A stretch of DNA of 42,371 nt from Chryseobacterium sp. SC28 (lineage in GTDB: Bacteria > Bacteroidota > Bacteroidia > Flavobacteriales > Weeksellaceae), in NCBI RefSeq assembly GCF_003932955.1, contig NZ_QOVY01000020.1:1-42371 (forward strand), in the 5' to 3' direction. This document shows, piece after piece, positions 30,785 to 38,806 of the stretch. The notes beneath the pieces are model-generated. The model saw only the letters and a program-made list of their open reading frames with translations. It had not been told where the DNA came from and made no database searches. Every line of letters starts with the position of its first letter. Within the stretch, counting starts at the first letter, position 1. The position numbers and the translations under genes are program-made.

Positions 30785-33478
30785 ATGCAGTTTCTCCAAA
30801 GAATCATTTCAGAATTACTGGAAAATCACAGCGATCTTTCCGGCTTGGATATCGTTTTACCCGGAAAAAGACCGATGGTTTTCATCAAAAGAATCTTGCA
30901 GGAAAAGCAGTACGAAGGACTTTTACCCAACTTCGTCACGATAGACGAACTCATCGCAGAACTATCAGATAGTATAGAAATCAAGGGCATCGCGCTTTGG
31001 CTTTTCGCTTTCCGAACCTATCAAAAAGTTGATCCTGCAGAAGATTTTTCAGGCTTTCTCAAATGGTTTCCCACGCTCCAAAAAGATTGGGACGATATGA
31101 TGAAATTTTCGGATGATGACCAAAAAATCCTCGAGTGGATGCTGGACGAAGAACGCATCAAAAACTGGGGCGAAGATCTGGGCGAAGACGACAATCCCAG
31201 AAAAAGAAACCTCAATTTCTGGCGAAAAATGAACGAATTTCTTCCAATTCTGAAATCTGATTTGAGAAAAGAAAACCTCGCCACCGCCGGAATGATCTAT
31301 CAGGAAGCGTTTTCCCAGTTGGAAAATTTCGCACAACTCACCGCCAGGTATTTTGTCTTTTGTGGTTTCAATGCCTTGTCGAGAGTCGAGGAACAGCTTG
31401 TCCGGCAGCTTCTGCAATGGAACAAAGCCGAAACTTATTTCCAAGCCGACCGATATTACATCGAGGATGAGAGACAAGAAGCGGGCAAATTCCTGAGAGA
31501 AACCATCAAATGGAAAGAATTTGATGACAACCGACAATTCAAATGGATCGATGATCAATTTTCGCAACCAAAACAAATAAAAACCTACGAAGTTTCCGGA
31601 AACATTGTTCAGGCCAAGGTTTTGCCGGAGATTTTGGCGCAGATTCCGACGGCAGAATTATCAGAAACCGCCTTGGTTTTGCTCGATGAGAATCTTTTGC
31701 CGGCCGTTTTGGACAGTTTGACTTCCGTTGAAAGCGTGAACATCACGATGGGTTTTCCGCTCAGGAATCTCTCGTTTAGCAATGCCATAAAAAAACTATT
31801 TTATCTTCAAAAACAACAGGAAAAAAAACCTTCCAGCTATTATTACGCCGATGTTTTACAGATTTTGGAAGAGTTGCCGAATGACGAAATTGACGGTGCT
31901 ATCGTGCGAGAATTTGTCTCAAAAATCGAAGAACGCAATATGGTTTATATTTCCAAAAATCTGTTGCAAGAATTGTTGGGCAAGCTCAGCTATTTCCAGC
32001 TTTTGCAGAAACCGGAATCCGTTCCGGATTTTCTCGATTTATTAATTAAATTTTGTTATGAATTGAAGTTTAAAGAATTGGACGACATTCAGTACGAGAA
32101 TGTGTCGCATTTCGAGAAAGTTTTCAAAATCATCAAAAACCAATTGCAACTTTATAAAATCGAGATCAAAATCGAGACTTTGGAAATTCTTATTAACCAA
32201 TTGGTCAACACGGAAACCATTGATTTTGTGGGCGAGCCGCTTTCGGGATTTCAGGTGATGGGATTGCTGGAAACGCGTCTTCTCAACTTCAAAAACGTCA
32301 TTATGCTTTCCGTGAACGAAGGCAAACTGCCGCTCGGAAATACGCAAAATACCTACATTCCGTTTGATGTCCGGAAAAATTTTGGGCTCAACACTTTTTT
32401 GGAAAACGACAGCATTTATGCTTATCATTTTTACCGCTTGATTCAGAGTTCCGAGAATATTCATTTGCTGTTCAACGCTTTGAGTTCCGGCCTCAACACG
32501 GGCGAAAAAAGCCGCTTCATCACCCAATTGGATCTGGAAAGTCCGCACCAACTCGAAAATATCATCATCGAAAATACCTCGGAACCCATCGTTCAGGAGC
32601 TGATGAAAATCGAGAAGAACGAAGAAGTGATGCGGCTTTTGGTGGAATGGAAAAACCGCGTATCTGCTTCACATTTGGTAACTTATCTTTACAATCCGAT
32701 TGATTTTTATCTCAGTCATATTCTCAAAGTGCGGGAAACCGGCGAGATAGAAGAAGAACTTTCGCAACGGAATTATGGCAATCTGGTGCATTACGCTTTG
32801 CAGTTTTTGCACGAGCCTATCAAACATAAAATATTAAGGGTGAGTGACTTAGAAAATTTGCTCCAACAAACGGATTTGGCCATCGATTTTGCGATTGAAA
32901 AACTAAAACATCAACCGGAATTCTACGACAGAGGAATGAATTTCGTCCATAAAGAAATTGCCAAACGAGTCGTAAAAAATATCGTGGAATATGATTTGGA
33001 GCTTGTAAAATCGGGCGCTGCTTTGGAAATCGTCGATCTCGAAAGAGAAATCAATTGCGATTTCTATCTGGACGAAAATCAAACGGATAAAATAAGTTTC
33101 TACGGCTTTATCGACCGGATTGACCAGCTGGACGGCATCACGCGCGTCATCGATTACAAAACGGCAAAACCGAAAAAACTGACGATTGATCTTAAGAACA
33201 ATAAAGAAGAAAAATTACCGGACTTGTTTTTTCGGGATGATTACAAACAAGCCTTGCAGCTATCGATTTATAAATACTGCATCACCCATTCTTTGGACAT
33301 CGATCCGGAAAATGTGCAGACCGCCATTTGGTCTTTTGCAGAAGTCAAGAATGGTCCGCAATATCTTAATTTTGTGGACATTAATGATTCTGAAGTGGAG
33401 GATTCTATCCGAAATCTGATTGCAGAAATCCTGAATCCTGAAGTTCCTTTTGAGGAAAAAGAAACAGTGTTTTTGTAG
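30785..33478 (+). CDS. AddB-like PD-(D/E)XK nuclease (RecB-family exonuclease)
   Basis: 897 residues. The N-terminus is inactive-helicase-like (FLQRIISELLENHSDLSGLDIVLPGKRPMVF), and NFKNVIMLSVNEGKLPLG with ENDSIYAYHFYRLIQ corresponds to late helicase motifs. The C-terminal nuclease has YGNLVHYALQFL, GFIDRIDQLDG and the catalytic RVIDYKTAKPKKL with Asp790 and Lys792. Such proteins pair with a UvrD-type helicase to resect double-strand breaks. No helicase partner gene is next to it here. AddB-type iron-sulfur cysteines are not evident. The start abuts a terminator hairpin, but the N-terminal match supports ATG 30785. Confidence 0.85.
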   Translation: MQFLQRIISELLENHSDLSGLDIVLPGKRPMVFIKRILQEKQYEGLLPNFVTIDELIAELSDSIEIKGIALWLFAFRTYQKVDPAEDFSGFLKWFPTLQKDWDDMMKFSDDDQKILEWMLDEERIKNWGEDLGEDDNPRKRNLNFWRKMNEFLPILKSDLRKENLATAGMIYQEAFSQLENFAQLTARYFVFCGFNALSRVEEQLVRQLLQWNKAETYFQADRYYIEDERQEAGKFLRETIKWKEFDDNRQFKWIDDQFSQPKQIKTYEVSGNIVQAKVLPEILAQIPTAELSETALVLLDENLLPAVLDSLTSVESVNITMGFPLRNLSFSNAIKKLFYLQKQQEKKPSSYYYADVLQILEELPNDEIDGAIVREFVSKIEERNMVYISKNLLQELLGKLSYFQLLQKPESVPDFLDLLIKFCYELKFKELDDIQYENVSHFEKVFKIIKNQLQLYKIEIKIETLEILINQLVNTETIDFVGEPLSGFQVMGLLETRLLNFKNVIMLSVNEGKLPLGNTQNTYIPFDVRKNFGLNTFLENDSIYAYHFYRLIQSSENIHLLFNALSSGLNTGEKSRFITQLDLESPHQLENIIIENTSEPIVQELMKIEKNEEVMRLLVEWKNRVSASHLVTYLYNPIDFYLSHILKVRETGEIEEELSQRNYGNLVHYALQFLHEPIKHKILRVSDLENLLQQTDLAIDFAIEKLKHQPEFYDRGMNFVHKEIAKRVVKNIVEYDLELVKSGAALEIVDLEREINCDFYLDENQTDKISFYGFIDRIDQLDGITRVIDYKTAKPKKLTIDLKNNKEEKLPDLFFRDDYKQALQLSIYKYCITHSLDIDPENVQTAIWSFAEVKNGPQYLNFVDINDSEVEDSIRNLIAEILNPEVPFEEKETVFL

Positions 33479-33481
33479 AAA

Positions 33482-33509
33482 AAAAGCACCACCACTTGGC
33501 GATGCTTTT
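33482..33509. terminator. Bidirectional terminator between convergent genes
   Basis: AAAAGCA at 33482-33488 pairs with TGCTTTT at 33503-33509 across a loop that can add two C-G pairs. It lies just after the AddB-like stop and 21 bp before the end of the convergent T9SS gene. The A-tract on the left provides a T-tract on the minus strand. Confidence 0.6.
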
Positions 33510-33530
33510 GGAAAAATAAACTTTCGTTAT

Positions 33531-34991
33531 TTAGTTGATAATCAGTTTTGTGTTCGATTTTTTGCCATCCGATTGTTGGGTAACGATGTAAACGCCCGGT
33601 TGCAAATGGGTGCTGATTTCATTTTTTCCCTTGATCACGATAGAAGAATGTACCACTTTTCCGCTAAGGTCTTGTATGACTATGTTTCCCGCATTTTCGG
33701 TCTCGAAGAAGAAATGATTTTTGCTCGGATTCGGATAGATTTTGCTCGCCATTTTTGCGGTCTCAGGCACAGCCAAAATTTCTGCACAATTATAAGGTTT
33801 GAAATTGACCAATCCCAAGGTGGGATCGTCCACCTTATGCCCGATAACCTCTTCTACCATAGCGTCGTTAGAAAGTTCACCTTCTCGCCAGCAATTCCCG
33901 ACGGCATTCACAGGATTTGGGGTGTTGTTGTAGAACGCCGTGGTCGTGCCGCCATTGCCATTGTTTTTGAAAATATTATTGCCGTGATCACTATCTGTAC
34001 CCAGATCGATCAATGCATTGCTCAAGATGGTAATTCCCCAAAGATTGCCACGGATCTGATTGTTTCTTACGATTACATTTTGAGTTCCGGTGAGGGAAAT
34101 GCCGCTTCCGCCAAGGCTGGGATTGTTCTCGGTATTGTTGTTTTCGATGATGTTATTTCTGATGATTCCCGTTGTCCCGCCACCTTGGTTGGTGATGCCG
34201 TACCGATTGTCGCGGATGGTGTTGCCTTCTATCCGGAATCTGTTTGTTCCTCCCAACAATCCCGAAACCGAAACGCCGCCGGCTCTTAAAATCGCCCGGT
34301 TTCCTGTAATGGTGTTGCCGATTACCCTTGTAGAATCTACGCCGCCCGGTCCCATATTGATCTGCGGATAGTTGCCGTTGTCGGTATCGTTGCCATAAAA
34401 ATAATTGTTCAGAATGTCGATGGAAACCGTTCCTGTGGCTCCGGAATTAATTGCGGCTCTTGAATTTTCTAAAAACTGAGAATTTTTTACCACGTGTCCG
34501 GTTCCTTTATACATCGCCAATGCTGCGCTGCTGGCAAGATTGGTAGTTCCGGAATTGTTGTTTTTGTAAAGGATACAATTGTCCATCAGAAAACCATTTC
34601 CTGTGAGCACGCGTACGCCGCCACCGTATTCGATGCGGGTATTTTTCATTTCTGCGACCGAGCCATCTTCGAAACGGATGCCTCTGTACGGACTTCCGAC
34701 GGTACTTGCGGTAATCGTGAAGTTGGAAGCAGTCGTTTTGTATTCGCCATAGACAAAAATACCGACCCCGGAATCAACTTTTAAAGTTGTGTTTTCATCG
34801 ATTAAGAGTTTGTCGGTTGCTGAGATCGTAAGATCTGCTGTGAGTGTATAATCGGTAGAATTTTTTACCAAAACTGTTGGCGCTGCTGCAGAGAGACTCG
34901 TTAAAGTGTAGGTGGTTCCGTTGTTGGGCGTGGTGAACTGTGCTTGCAAAAATGTGCAGCTCATCATAAATAGAAAAGTGATTTTCTTCAT
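33531..34991 (-). CDS. Right-handed beta-helix protein with T9SS type A sorting domain
   Basis: 486 residues from ATG 34991; an ATG at 34997 and a TTG at 35000 are also in frame. The signal peptide is MKKITFLFMMSCTFLQAQ. From about residue 120 to 360 short repeats of the form N-x-I-x-x-N (IRDNRYGI, IIENNN, IRGNLWGI) give a parallel beta-helix like NosD or pectate-lyase-type proteins. The C-terminal ~75 residues are a T9SS sorting domain: KIYPNPSKNHFFFE, IVIQDLSGKVVHS and LQPGVYIVTQQSDGKK. It should be exported and surface-anchored. No lyase catalytic triad is recognised, so function remains open (polysaccharide binding or cleavage). Confidence 0.88.
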   Translation of the reverse strand: MKKITFLFMMSCTFLQAQFTTPNNGTTYTLTSLSAAAPTVLVKNSTDYTLTADLTISATDKLLIDENTTLKVDSGVGIFVYGEYKTTASNFTITASTVGSPYRGIRFEDGSVAEMKNTRIEYGGGVRVLTGNGFLMDNCILYKNNNSGTTNLASSAALAMYKGTGHVVKNSQFLENSRAAINSGATGTVSIDILNNYFYGNDTDNGNYPQINMGPGGVDSTRVIGNTITGNRAILRAGGVSVSGLLGGTNRFRIEGNTIRDNRYGITNQGGGTTGIIRNNIIENNNTENNPSLGGSGISLTGTQNVIVRNNQIRGNLWGITILSNALIDLGTDSDHGNNIFKNNGNGGTTTAFYNNTPNPVNAVGNCWREGELSNDAMVEEVIGHKVDDPTLGLVNFKPYNCAEILAVPETAKMASKIYPNPSKNHFFFETENAGNIVIQDLSGKVVHSSIVIKGKNEISTHLQPGVYIVTQQSDGKKSNTKLIIN

Positions 34992-35015
34992 AAACATCAA
35001 TTTTTTTTAAGTTGT

Positions 35016-35023
35016 CAAATTTA
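35016..35023 (-). promoter_or_regulatory. -7 box of the beta-helix gene
   Basis: The minus strand reads TAAATTTG (TAnnTTTG), 24 bp before the ATG at 34991. It shares the short divergent region with the aldo/keto reductase promoter. Confidence 0.45.
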
Positions 35024-35048
35024 TTAATAGAATTCCTTATTAACATAA

Positions 35049-35056
35049 TATCTTTG
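35049..35056 (+). promoter_or_regulatory. -7 box of the aldo/keto reductase gene
   Basis: TATCTTTG (TAnnTTTG) lies 16 bp before the ATG at 35073, implying a very short 5' leader. Confidence 0.5.
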
Positions 35057-35072
35057 TAGAAAATATCCAAAT

Positions 35073-35933
35073 ATGTTTTCAGATATCGTTGCGGGAACGA
35101 TGCGTTGGGGCGTTTGGGGCGCCAATCTTTCGGAAAGAAAAGTTCAGGAATTGATACAAGTTTGCTTGGAAGAAGGTATTACAACCTTCGATCATGCCGA
35201 TATTTATGGCGGTCATACTACCGAAGCTCTTTTCGGGAATGCGTGGCAAGAAATGAATATCGATAGGGAAAAAATACAACTTATTTCCAAATGTGGCATT
35301 GTGATGAACTCTGCCAAGAAGCCTTCGCCAATCAAGTATTACAATTATAATGCAGATTATATCCTCCAATGCGTTGATGAAAGTCTGATGAATCTGAAAA
35401 CCGATTATTTGGATCTTTTGCTCTTGCACCGGCCTTCTCCGCTGATGAATCCGGAAGAAATTGCGCAGGTTTTTCAACATTTGAAATATCAGGGAAAAGT
35501 TAGAGAATTTGGGGTCAGCAATTTTTCGGTTTCTCAGTTTGCATTGCTCGATCAATATTTTCCATTAATTACCAATCAAATCGAAGTCTCTGCGAATCAT
35601 TTAGATTCCTTTTATGATGGGACTTTGGATCAATTGTTCCGAGAAAAACGTCGACCGATGGCGTGGTCAGTAATGGGCAATTACTTCTCGGAAAACTCCG
35701 AACAAAACCGGCGACTCCAAAAAGTAATTCATCTGCTTTGTCAAAAATACAATGCAGAAGAAAATCAAATCTTAGTGGCTTTTATTCTGAAACATCCTGC
35801 GAAAATAATCCCCGTCATCGGTTCTTCAAAAGGAGAAACTATCAGGCAATTAAAAGCCGCATTAAAAATCGATTTGGAAGAAATCGACTGGTTCCGGATT
35901 TTGGAGGCAAGCCGCGGAAAAGAAGTAGATTAA
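35073..35933 (+). CDS. Aldo/keto reductase (YdhF-like)
   Basis: 286 residues with a TIM-barrel oxidoreductase pattern. The catalytic tetrad is visible: Asp40 and Tyr45 in FDHADIYGG, Lys in LISKCGI, and His in LLLLHRPSPL. GVSNFSVSQ and VIGSSKGETIRQL at the NADPH-binding end are also typical. Length and the YNADYILQCVDESL segment fit the E. coli YdhF-type group. It reduces aldehydes or ketones with NADPH; the physiological substrate is unknown. It stands alone, divergent from the beta-helix gene. Confidence 0.92.
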   Translation: MFSDIVAGTMRWGVWGANLSERKVQELIQVCLEEGITTFDHADIYGGHTTEALFGNAWQEMNIDREKIQLISKCGIVMNSAKKPSPIKYYNYNADYILQCVDESLMNLKTDYLDLLLLHRPSPLMNPEEIAQVFQHLKYQGKVREFGVSNFSVSQFALLDQYFPLITNQIEVSANHLDSFYDGTLDQLFREKRRPMAWSVMGNYFSENSEQNRRLQKVIHLLCQKYNAEENQILVAFILKHPAKIIPVIGSSKGETIRQLKAALKIDLEEIDWFRILEASRGKEVD

Positions 35934-36008
35934 GGGAAATCTGATTTTTTTTTAAAAATAATCTCAAAGTTTCTGATTTTTGAAAAATAATTGTAAATTG
36001 CACCAAAT

Positions 36009-36016
36009 TATATTTG
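36009..36016 (+). promoter_or_regulatory. -7 box of the RNA-binding protein gene
   Basis: TATATTTG (TAnnTTTG) lies 70 bp before ATG 36087 and predicts a leader of about 65 nt that is rich in T. No TTG at the right -33 spacing is present. Confidence 0.45.
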
Positions 36017-36086
36017 AAATCAATAAGTTTTTTTGTTGTTTTTCCTGATATAATATTAAACAACAGTTAACTTAATTTTTTTTAAA

Positions 36087-36443
36087 ATGAACATTTTTGT
36101 TTCAAACATCAATTACGCAACCAAAGATTATCAGTTGCAAGAATTATTCGAAGAATTTGGAGAAGTCACTTCTGCAAAAATCATTACCGACCGTGACACT
36201 GGGAGATCAAAAGGATTTGGTTTCGTAGAAATGGGAGACGAAGAAGGAAAACAAGCATTAGAAGCTTTAAATCAAAAAGAATTCAACGGCAAAATACTAA
36301 ACGTAACCGAGGCCAGACCGAGAGAGGACAAACCGAGAAGGTCTTTTGACAACAACCGTGGCGGTGGCTACGGCGGCGGAAGCAACCGCGGCGGTGGCTA
36401 CGGCGGCGGAGAAAACCGAGGTGGTGGAAGCGACCGTTGGTAA
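36087..36443 (+). CDS. RRM-domain RNA-binding protein with Gly/Arg-rich tail
   Basis: 118 residues. A single RNA recognition motif fills residues 1-80, with RNP2 MNIFVSNINYA and RNP1 RSKGFGFVEM. The C-terminal ~30 residues repeat NRGGGYGGG, an RGG-box-like tail. Such glycine-tailed RRM proteins of cyanobacteria and Bacteroidota bind U-rich RNA, and the cyanobacterial ones are cold-induced; Bacteroidota members influence many transcripts. It is cytoplasmic. The gene is monocistronic: its own -7 box upstream and a strong terminator downstream. Confidence 0.93.
   Translation: MNIFVSNINYATKDYQLQELFEEFGEVTSAKIITDRDTGRSKGFGFVEMGDEEGKQALEALNQKEFNGKILNVTEARPREDKPRRSFDNNRGGGYGGGSNRGGGYGGGENRGGGSDRW
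36354..36428 (+). repeat. 30-bp tandem repeat encoding the RGG tail
   Basis: Two near-identical 30 bp units (36354-36383 and 36384-36413) and a half unit (to 36428), each beginning AACCG(T/C/A)GG(C/T)GG, encode NRGGGYGGG plus a spacer. They differ at only a few third or spacer positions, suggesting recent slippage and probable length variation between strains. Confidence 0.85.
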
Positions 36444-36461
36444 AATCTTTTACAGAACTAC

Positions 36462-36490
36462 AAAACGATCTATTTCAGATCGTTTTTTTT
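36462..36490 (+). terminator. Intrinsic terminator of the RNA-binding protein gene
   Basis: AAAACGATCT at 36462-36471, loop ATTTC, AGATCGTTTT at 36477-36486 and a T-tract to 36490: a textbook rho-independent terminator 18 bp after the stop codon. Confidence 0.85.
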
Positions 36491-36504
36491 GTGCAAAATT
36501 TGGG

Positions 36505-36972
36505 CTATTTCTTTTTCTTTTTGCGTTTATCTTTCTTTTTCGGTTTTTTGTCGGCGGTAATTTCCTTTACGAAATCCTTGATGTGATTTGCTTCCGTATT
36601 TTCTTTAATCGCGATAGTAATCTTTCCATCCGAAAATTGCTCCATAACTTTTGAATCGATCAGCTTCTCCTCGATCAGAATTTTTAGCAATTCCGTCCCC
36701 GAATTTTCAAAATAATTTTCCAAAAATCGTTTCAGAACAAATTTTTTATAATCCTCAAGACCGATGGATGGCGAGTAAAGATAGATTCGGCCTTGCTTTT
36801 CTGTCGTCAAATAATTCTTGTTCACCAGGATTTTCAGGAATGTCGAAACGGTGTTTTGATGCGGTTTGGGATCAGGAAATGCAGCCATCAAGTCTCGAAA
36901 ATAGATATTTCCCTTGCTCCAGATGAGTTGCATTATTTCTTCCTCGGAATGCGTTAGCGGTTGTAAAATCAT
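36505..36972 (-). CDS. BlaI/MecI/CopY-family transcriptional regulator
   Basis: 155 residues. The N-terminal winged helix (LTHSEEEIMQLIWSKG, then HQNTVSTFLKILVNKNYL, the recognition helix, and a wing) is followed by a dimerisation part. BlaI proteins repress beta-lactamase or related operons and are usually cleaved after signalling by BlaR1. No BlaR1 or TonB-M56 gene is next to it. The C-terminus is unusually basic (KKPKKKDKRKKKKK), beyond the usual family end. It is 11 bp downstream of the PAP2-like gene, so it is cotranscribed with it. Confidence 0.88.
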   Translation of the reverse strand: MILQPLTHSEEEIMQLIWSKGNIYFRDLMAAFPDPKPHQNTVSTFLKILVNKNYLTTEKQGRIYLYSPSIGLEDYKKFVLKRFLENYFENSGTELLKILIEEKLIDSKVMEQFSDGKITIAIKENTEANHIKDFVKEITADKKPKKKDKRKKKKK

Positions 36973-36983
36973 AAATTATAAGC

Positions 36984-37604
36984 TTAGAAAATAGTAGATT
37001 TGGCCGTTACCAGATAGAGTAAAGATACAAAAATAGCAATTAATGCGCCTGCGAGGACTTCCAAAGGCGTATGTCTTTTCAGAACGATTCTTGTAATTCC
37101 TATGAGGATTGATAAAATAAACCAGAAAATGCCCATTACCGGTTCGATGGCCCAAAACAATGCGGCAACATAGACATTCAGACCAGTGTGCATCGAACTT
37201 TTGACAAAGAAATTGCTGAGCTGCATCAAAATCAACAATAGACAAAGCAAAAAAATCGCCCAATCGATTACCCGATGAAGATAAAAATCTACGCACAGAA
37301 ATACGACGGTCGCAATGATGATGAAAATGTAAAGCGAATGCCGTTGCTTGCGGTTCGAAACATCCATATTGGTGTAATTTCCCAGTCTGACATTTCGGTA
37401 AATCCAAAGTATAATAGGAAGAATCAAAAGAAGAAGAATGGGCAAAAATTTTGAGGAAGCTTGCTGCCAAGTATAATTCTTGTAACTATAATAGAAAAAA
37501 TAAATCACCAAAGAAACCAGCGGGTTGAAGAAATTTGAAATTACTTTCGAGATCTTTAAAATTAAAGGGTTTTTGAGTTCCCTCACAATAGTTTCGGAGT
37601 TCAA
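36984..37604 (-). CDS. PAP2-like membrane phosphatase (degenerate motifs)
   Basis: 206 residues with a TTG start at 37604; no ATG lies before the membrane region, and a -7-like box sits 4 nt upstream, which supports TTG. About six hydrophobic helices are present. Phosphatase-like motifs are SSMHTGLN (position of PSGH) and GITRIVLKRHTPLEVLAGA (position of SRxxxxxHxxxDxxxG, with Glu for Asp). The first KxxxxxxRP motif is not clear (SNRKQRHSL). This matches a Bacteroidota group annotated as PAP2 family. It may act on undecaprenyl pyrophosphate or phosphatidic acid, or may be inactive. Confidence 0.75.
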   Translation of the reverse strand: MNSETIVRELKNPLILKISKVISNFFNPLVSLVIYFFYYSYKNYTWQQASSKFLPILLLLILPIILWIYRNVRLGNYTNMDVSNRKQRHSLYIFIIIATVVFLCVDFYLHRVIDWAIFLLCLLLILMQLSNFFVKSSMHTGLNVYVAALFWAIEPVMGIFWFILSILIGITRIVLKRHTPLEVLAGALIAIFVSLLYLVTAKSTIF

Positions 37605-37758
37605 GATACAAAATTTATCATTTTTAGAAAGTTTTTGAGATGCTATTCAAAATAAAGCAAGAGCGATTGTCTGGGTCTATTTTTAAATGAATTGCTGTTA
37701 TGCTTTTTTAATTCCAAAAATATGATTGTATGCTTACAATAAGGAAAGATTTTTTTCT

Positions 37759-37766
37759 TATTTTTG
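37759..37766 (+). promoter_or_regulatory. -7 box of the pdhA-pdhC operon
   Basis: TATTTTTG (TAnnTTTG) lies 20 bp before the pdhA ATG at 37787. A TTG at 37726-37728 is too distant for a -33 element. Confidence 0.5.
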
Positions 37767-37786
37767 CTACATATTTCGAAATTACA

Positions 37787-38791
37787 ATGAAAGAATTTTC
37801 TAAAGAAGTTTACCTAAAATGGTATGAAGAAATGACGATGTGGAGAAGGTTTGAAGACAAATGCCGCTCCCTCTATCTTAAACAAAAAATCCGAGGTTTT
37901 TTACATCTTTATAACGGTCAGGAGGCGATTCCCGCAGGTTTTACCCACGCGATGGATATGTCCAAGGACAGTATGATCACGGCGTACCGATGCCATATCC
38001 TTCCGATGGCGATGGGCGTAGATCCTAAAAGAATTTTGGCAGAACTTTGCGGCAAAGCCACGGGAACGTCCAAAGGAATGGGCGGCTCGATGCATATTTT
38101 CAGCAAAGAACACAGATTTTACGGCGGTCACGGGATTGTAGGTGGGCAGATTCCATTGGGCGCAGGCATTGCCTTCGCCGACAAATATTTTGACAGAAAA
38201 GCAGTCAATATTTGCTTTATGGGCGATGGCGCTGTGCGCCAAGGTTCCTTTCACGAAACCTTCAATATGGCGATGAACTGGAAACTCCCGGTCGTATTCG
38301 TTTGCGAAAACAACGGATACGCGATGGGAACATCTGTTAAGAGGACTGCCAATCACGAGGATATTTATAAACTCGGCTTAGGTTACGAAATGCCTTGTCT
38401 TCCAATAGACGCAATGGATCCTGAAAAAGTGGCCGAAGCCGCCTACGAAGCCATCGAGAGAGCGAGAAGAGGAGAAGGGCCAACGTTTATCGAAGCCAGA
38501 ACTTACAGATACAGAGGCCACTCAATGTCCGACGCAGAGCCGTACAGAACTAAGGAAGAAGTGGCGCAACACAAACTGGAAGATCCGATTGAAATCGTGA
38601 AACACCGTATTCTTGAAAACAATTGGGCAAGCGAGCAAGATTTGGAAGCTATCGATGAAAAATCTCGAGCTTTCGTGGAAGAGTGTGTAGAGTTTATGGA
38701 AAACTCGCCATTTCCCGAGCTTTCTCAGGTTTATGATTTTGTCTATTCCACTCCGGACTATCCGTTCATCAACAAATTAGAAAATAATTAA
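37787..38791 (+). CDS. pdhA: Pyruvate dehydrogenase E1 component, alpha subunit
   Basis: 334 residues from ATG 37787; earlier in-frame codons are outside the conserved start. E1 alpha decarboxylates pyruvate with thiamine diphosphate. The TPP-binding motif begins with MGDGAVRQGSFHE and ends in VFVCENNGYAMGT about 30 residues later. RFEDKCRSLYLKQKIRGFLHLYNGQEA and YRYRGHSMSDAEPYRT (phosphorylation-loop region) are typical. The E2 gene follows after 15 bp. No E1 beta gene is next to it, as is usual in many flavobacteria where pdhB lies elsewhere. Confidence 0.95.
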   Translation: MKEFSKEVYLKWYEEMTMWRRFEDKCRSLYLKQKIRGFLHLYNGQEAIPAGFTHAMDMSKDSMITAYRCHILPMAMGVDPKRILAELCGKATGTSKGMGGSMHIFSKEHRFYGGHGIVGGQIPLGAGIAFADKYFDRKAVNICFMGDGAVRQGSFHETFNMAMNWKLPVVFVCENNGYAMGTSVKRTANHEDIYKLGLGYEMPCLPIDAMDPEKVAEAAYEAIERARRGEGPTFIEARTYRYRGHSMSDAEPYRTKEEVAQHKLEDPIEIVKHRILENNWASEQDLEAIDEKSRAFVEECVEFMENSPFPELSQVYDFVYSTPDYPFINKLENN

Positions 38792-38806
38792 TCCAGAAAA
38801 AAAATT

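Noticed and set aside
30785-33478. AddB-like gene as part of a phage-defence island
   Set aside because: Neighbours are housekeeping or secretion genes; the domain layout is that of a recombination-repair nuclease.
33450-34289. 279-codon plus-strand frame opposite the beta-helix gene
   Set aside because: It is the antisense of a clear T9SS protein with signal peptide and sorting domain; the plus-strand product has no domain.
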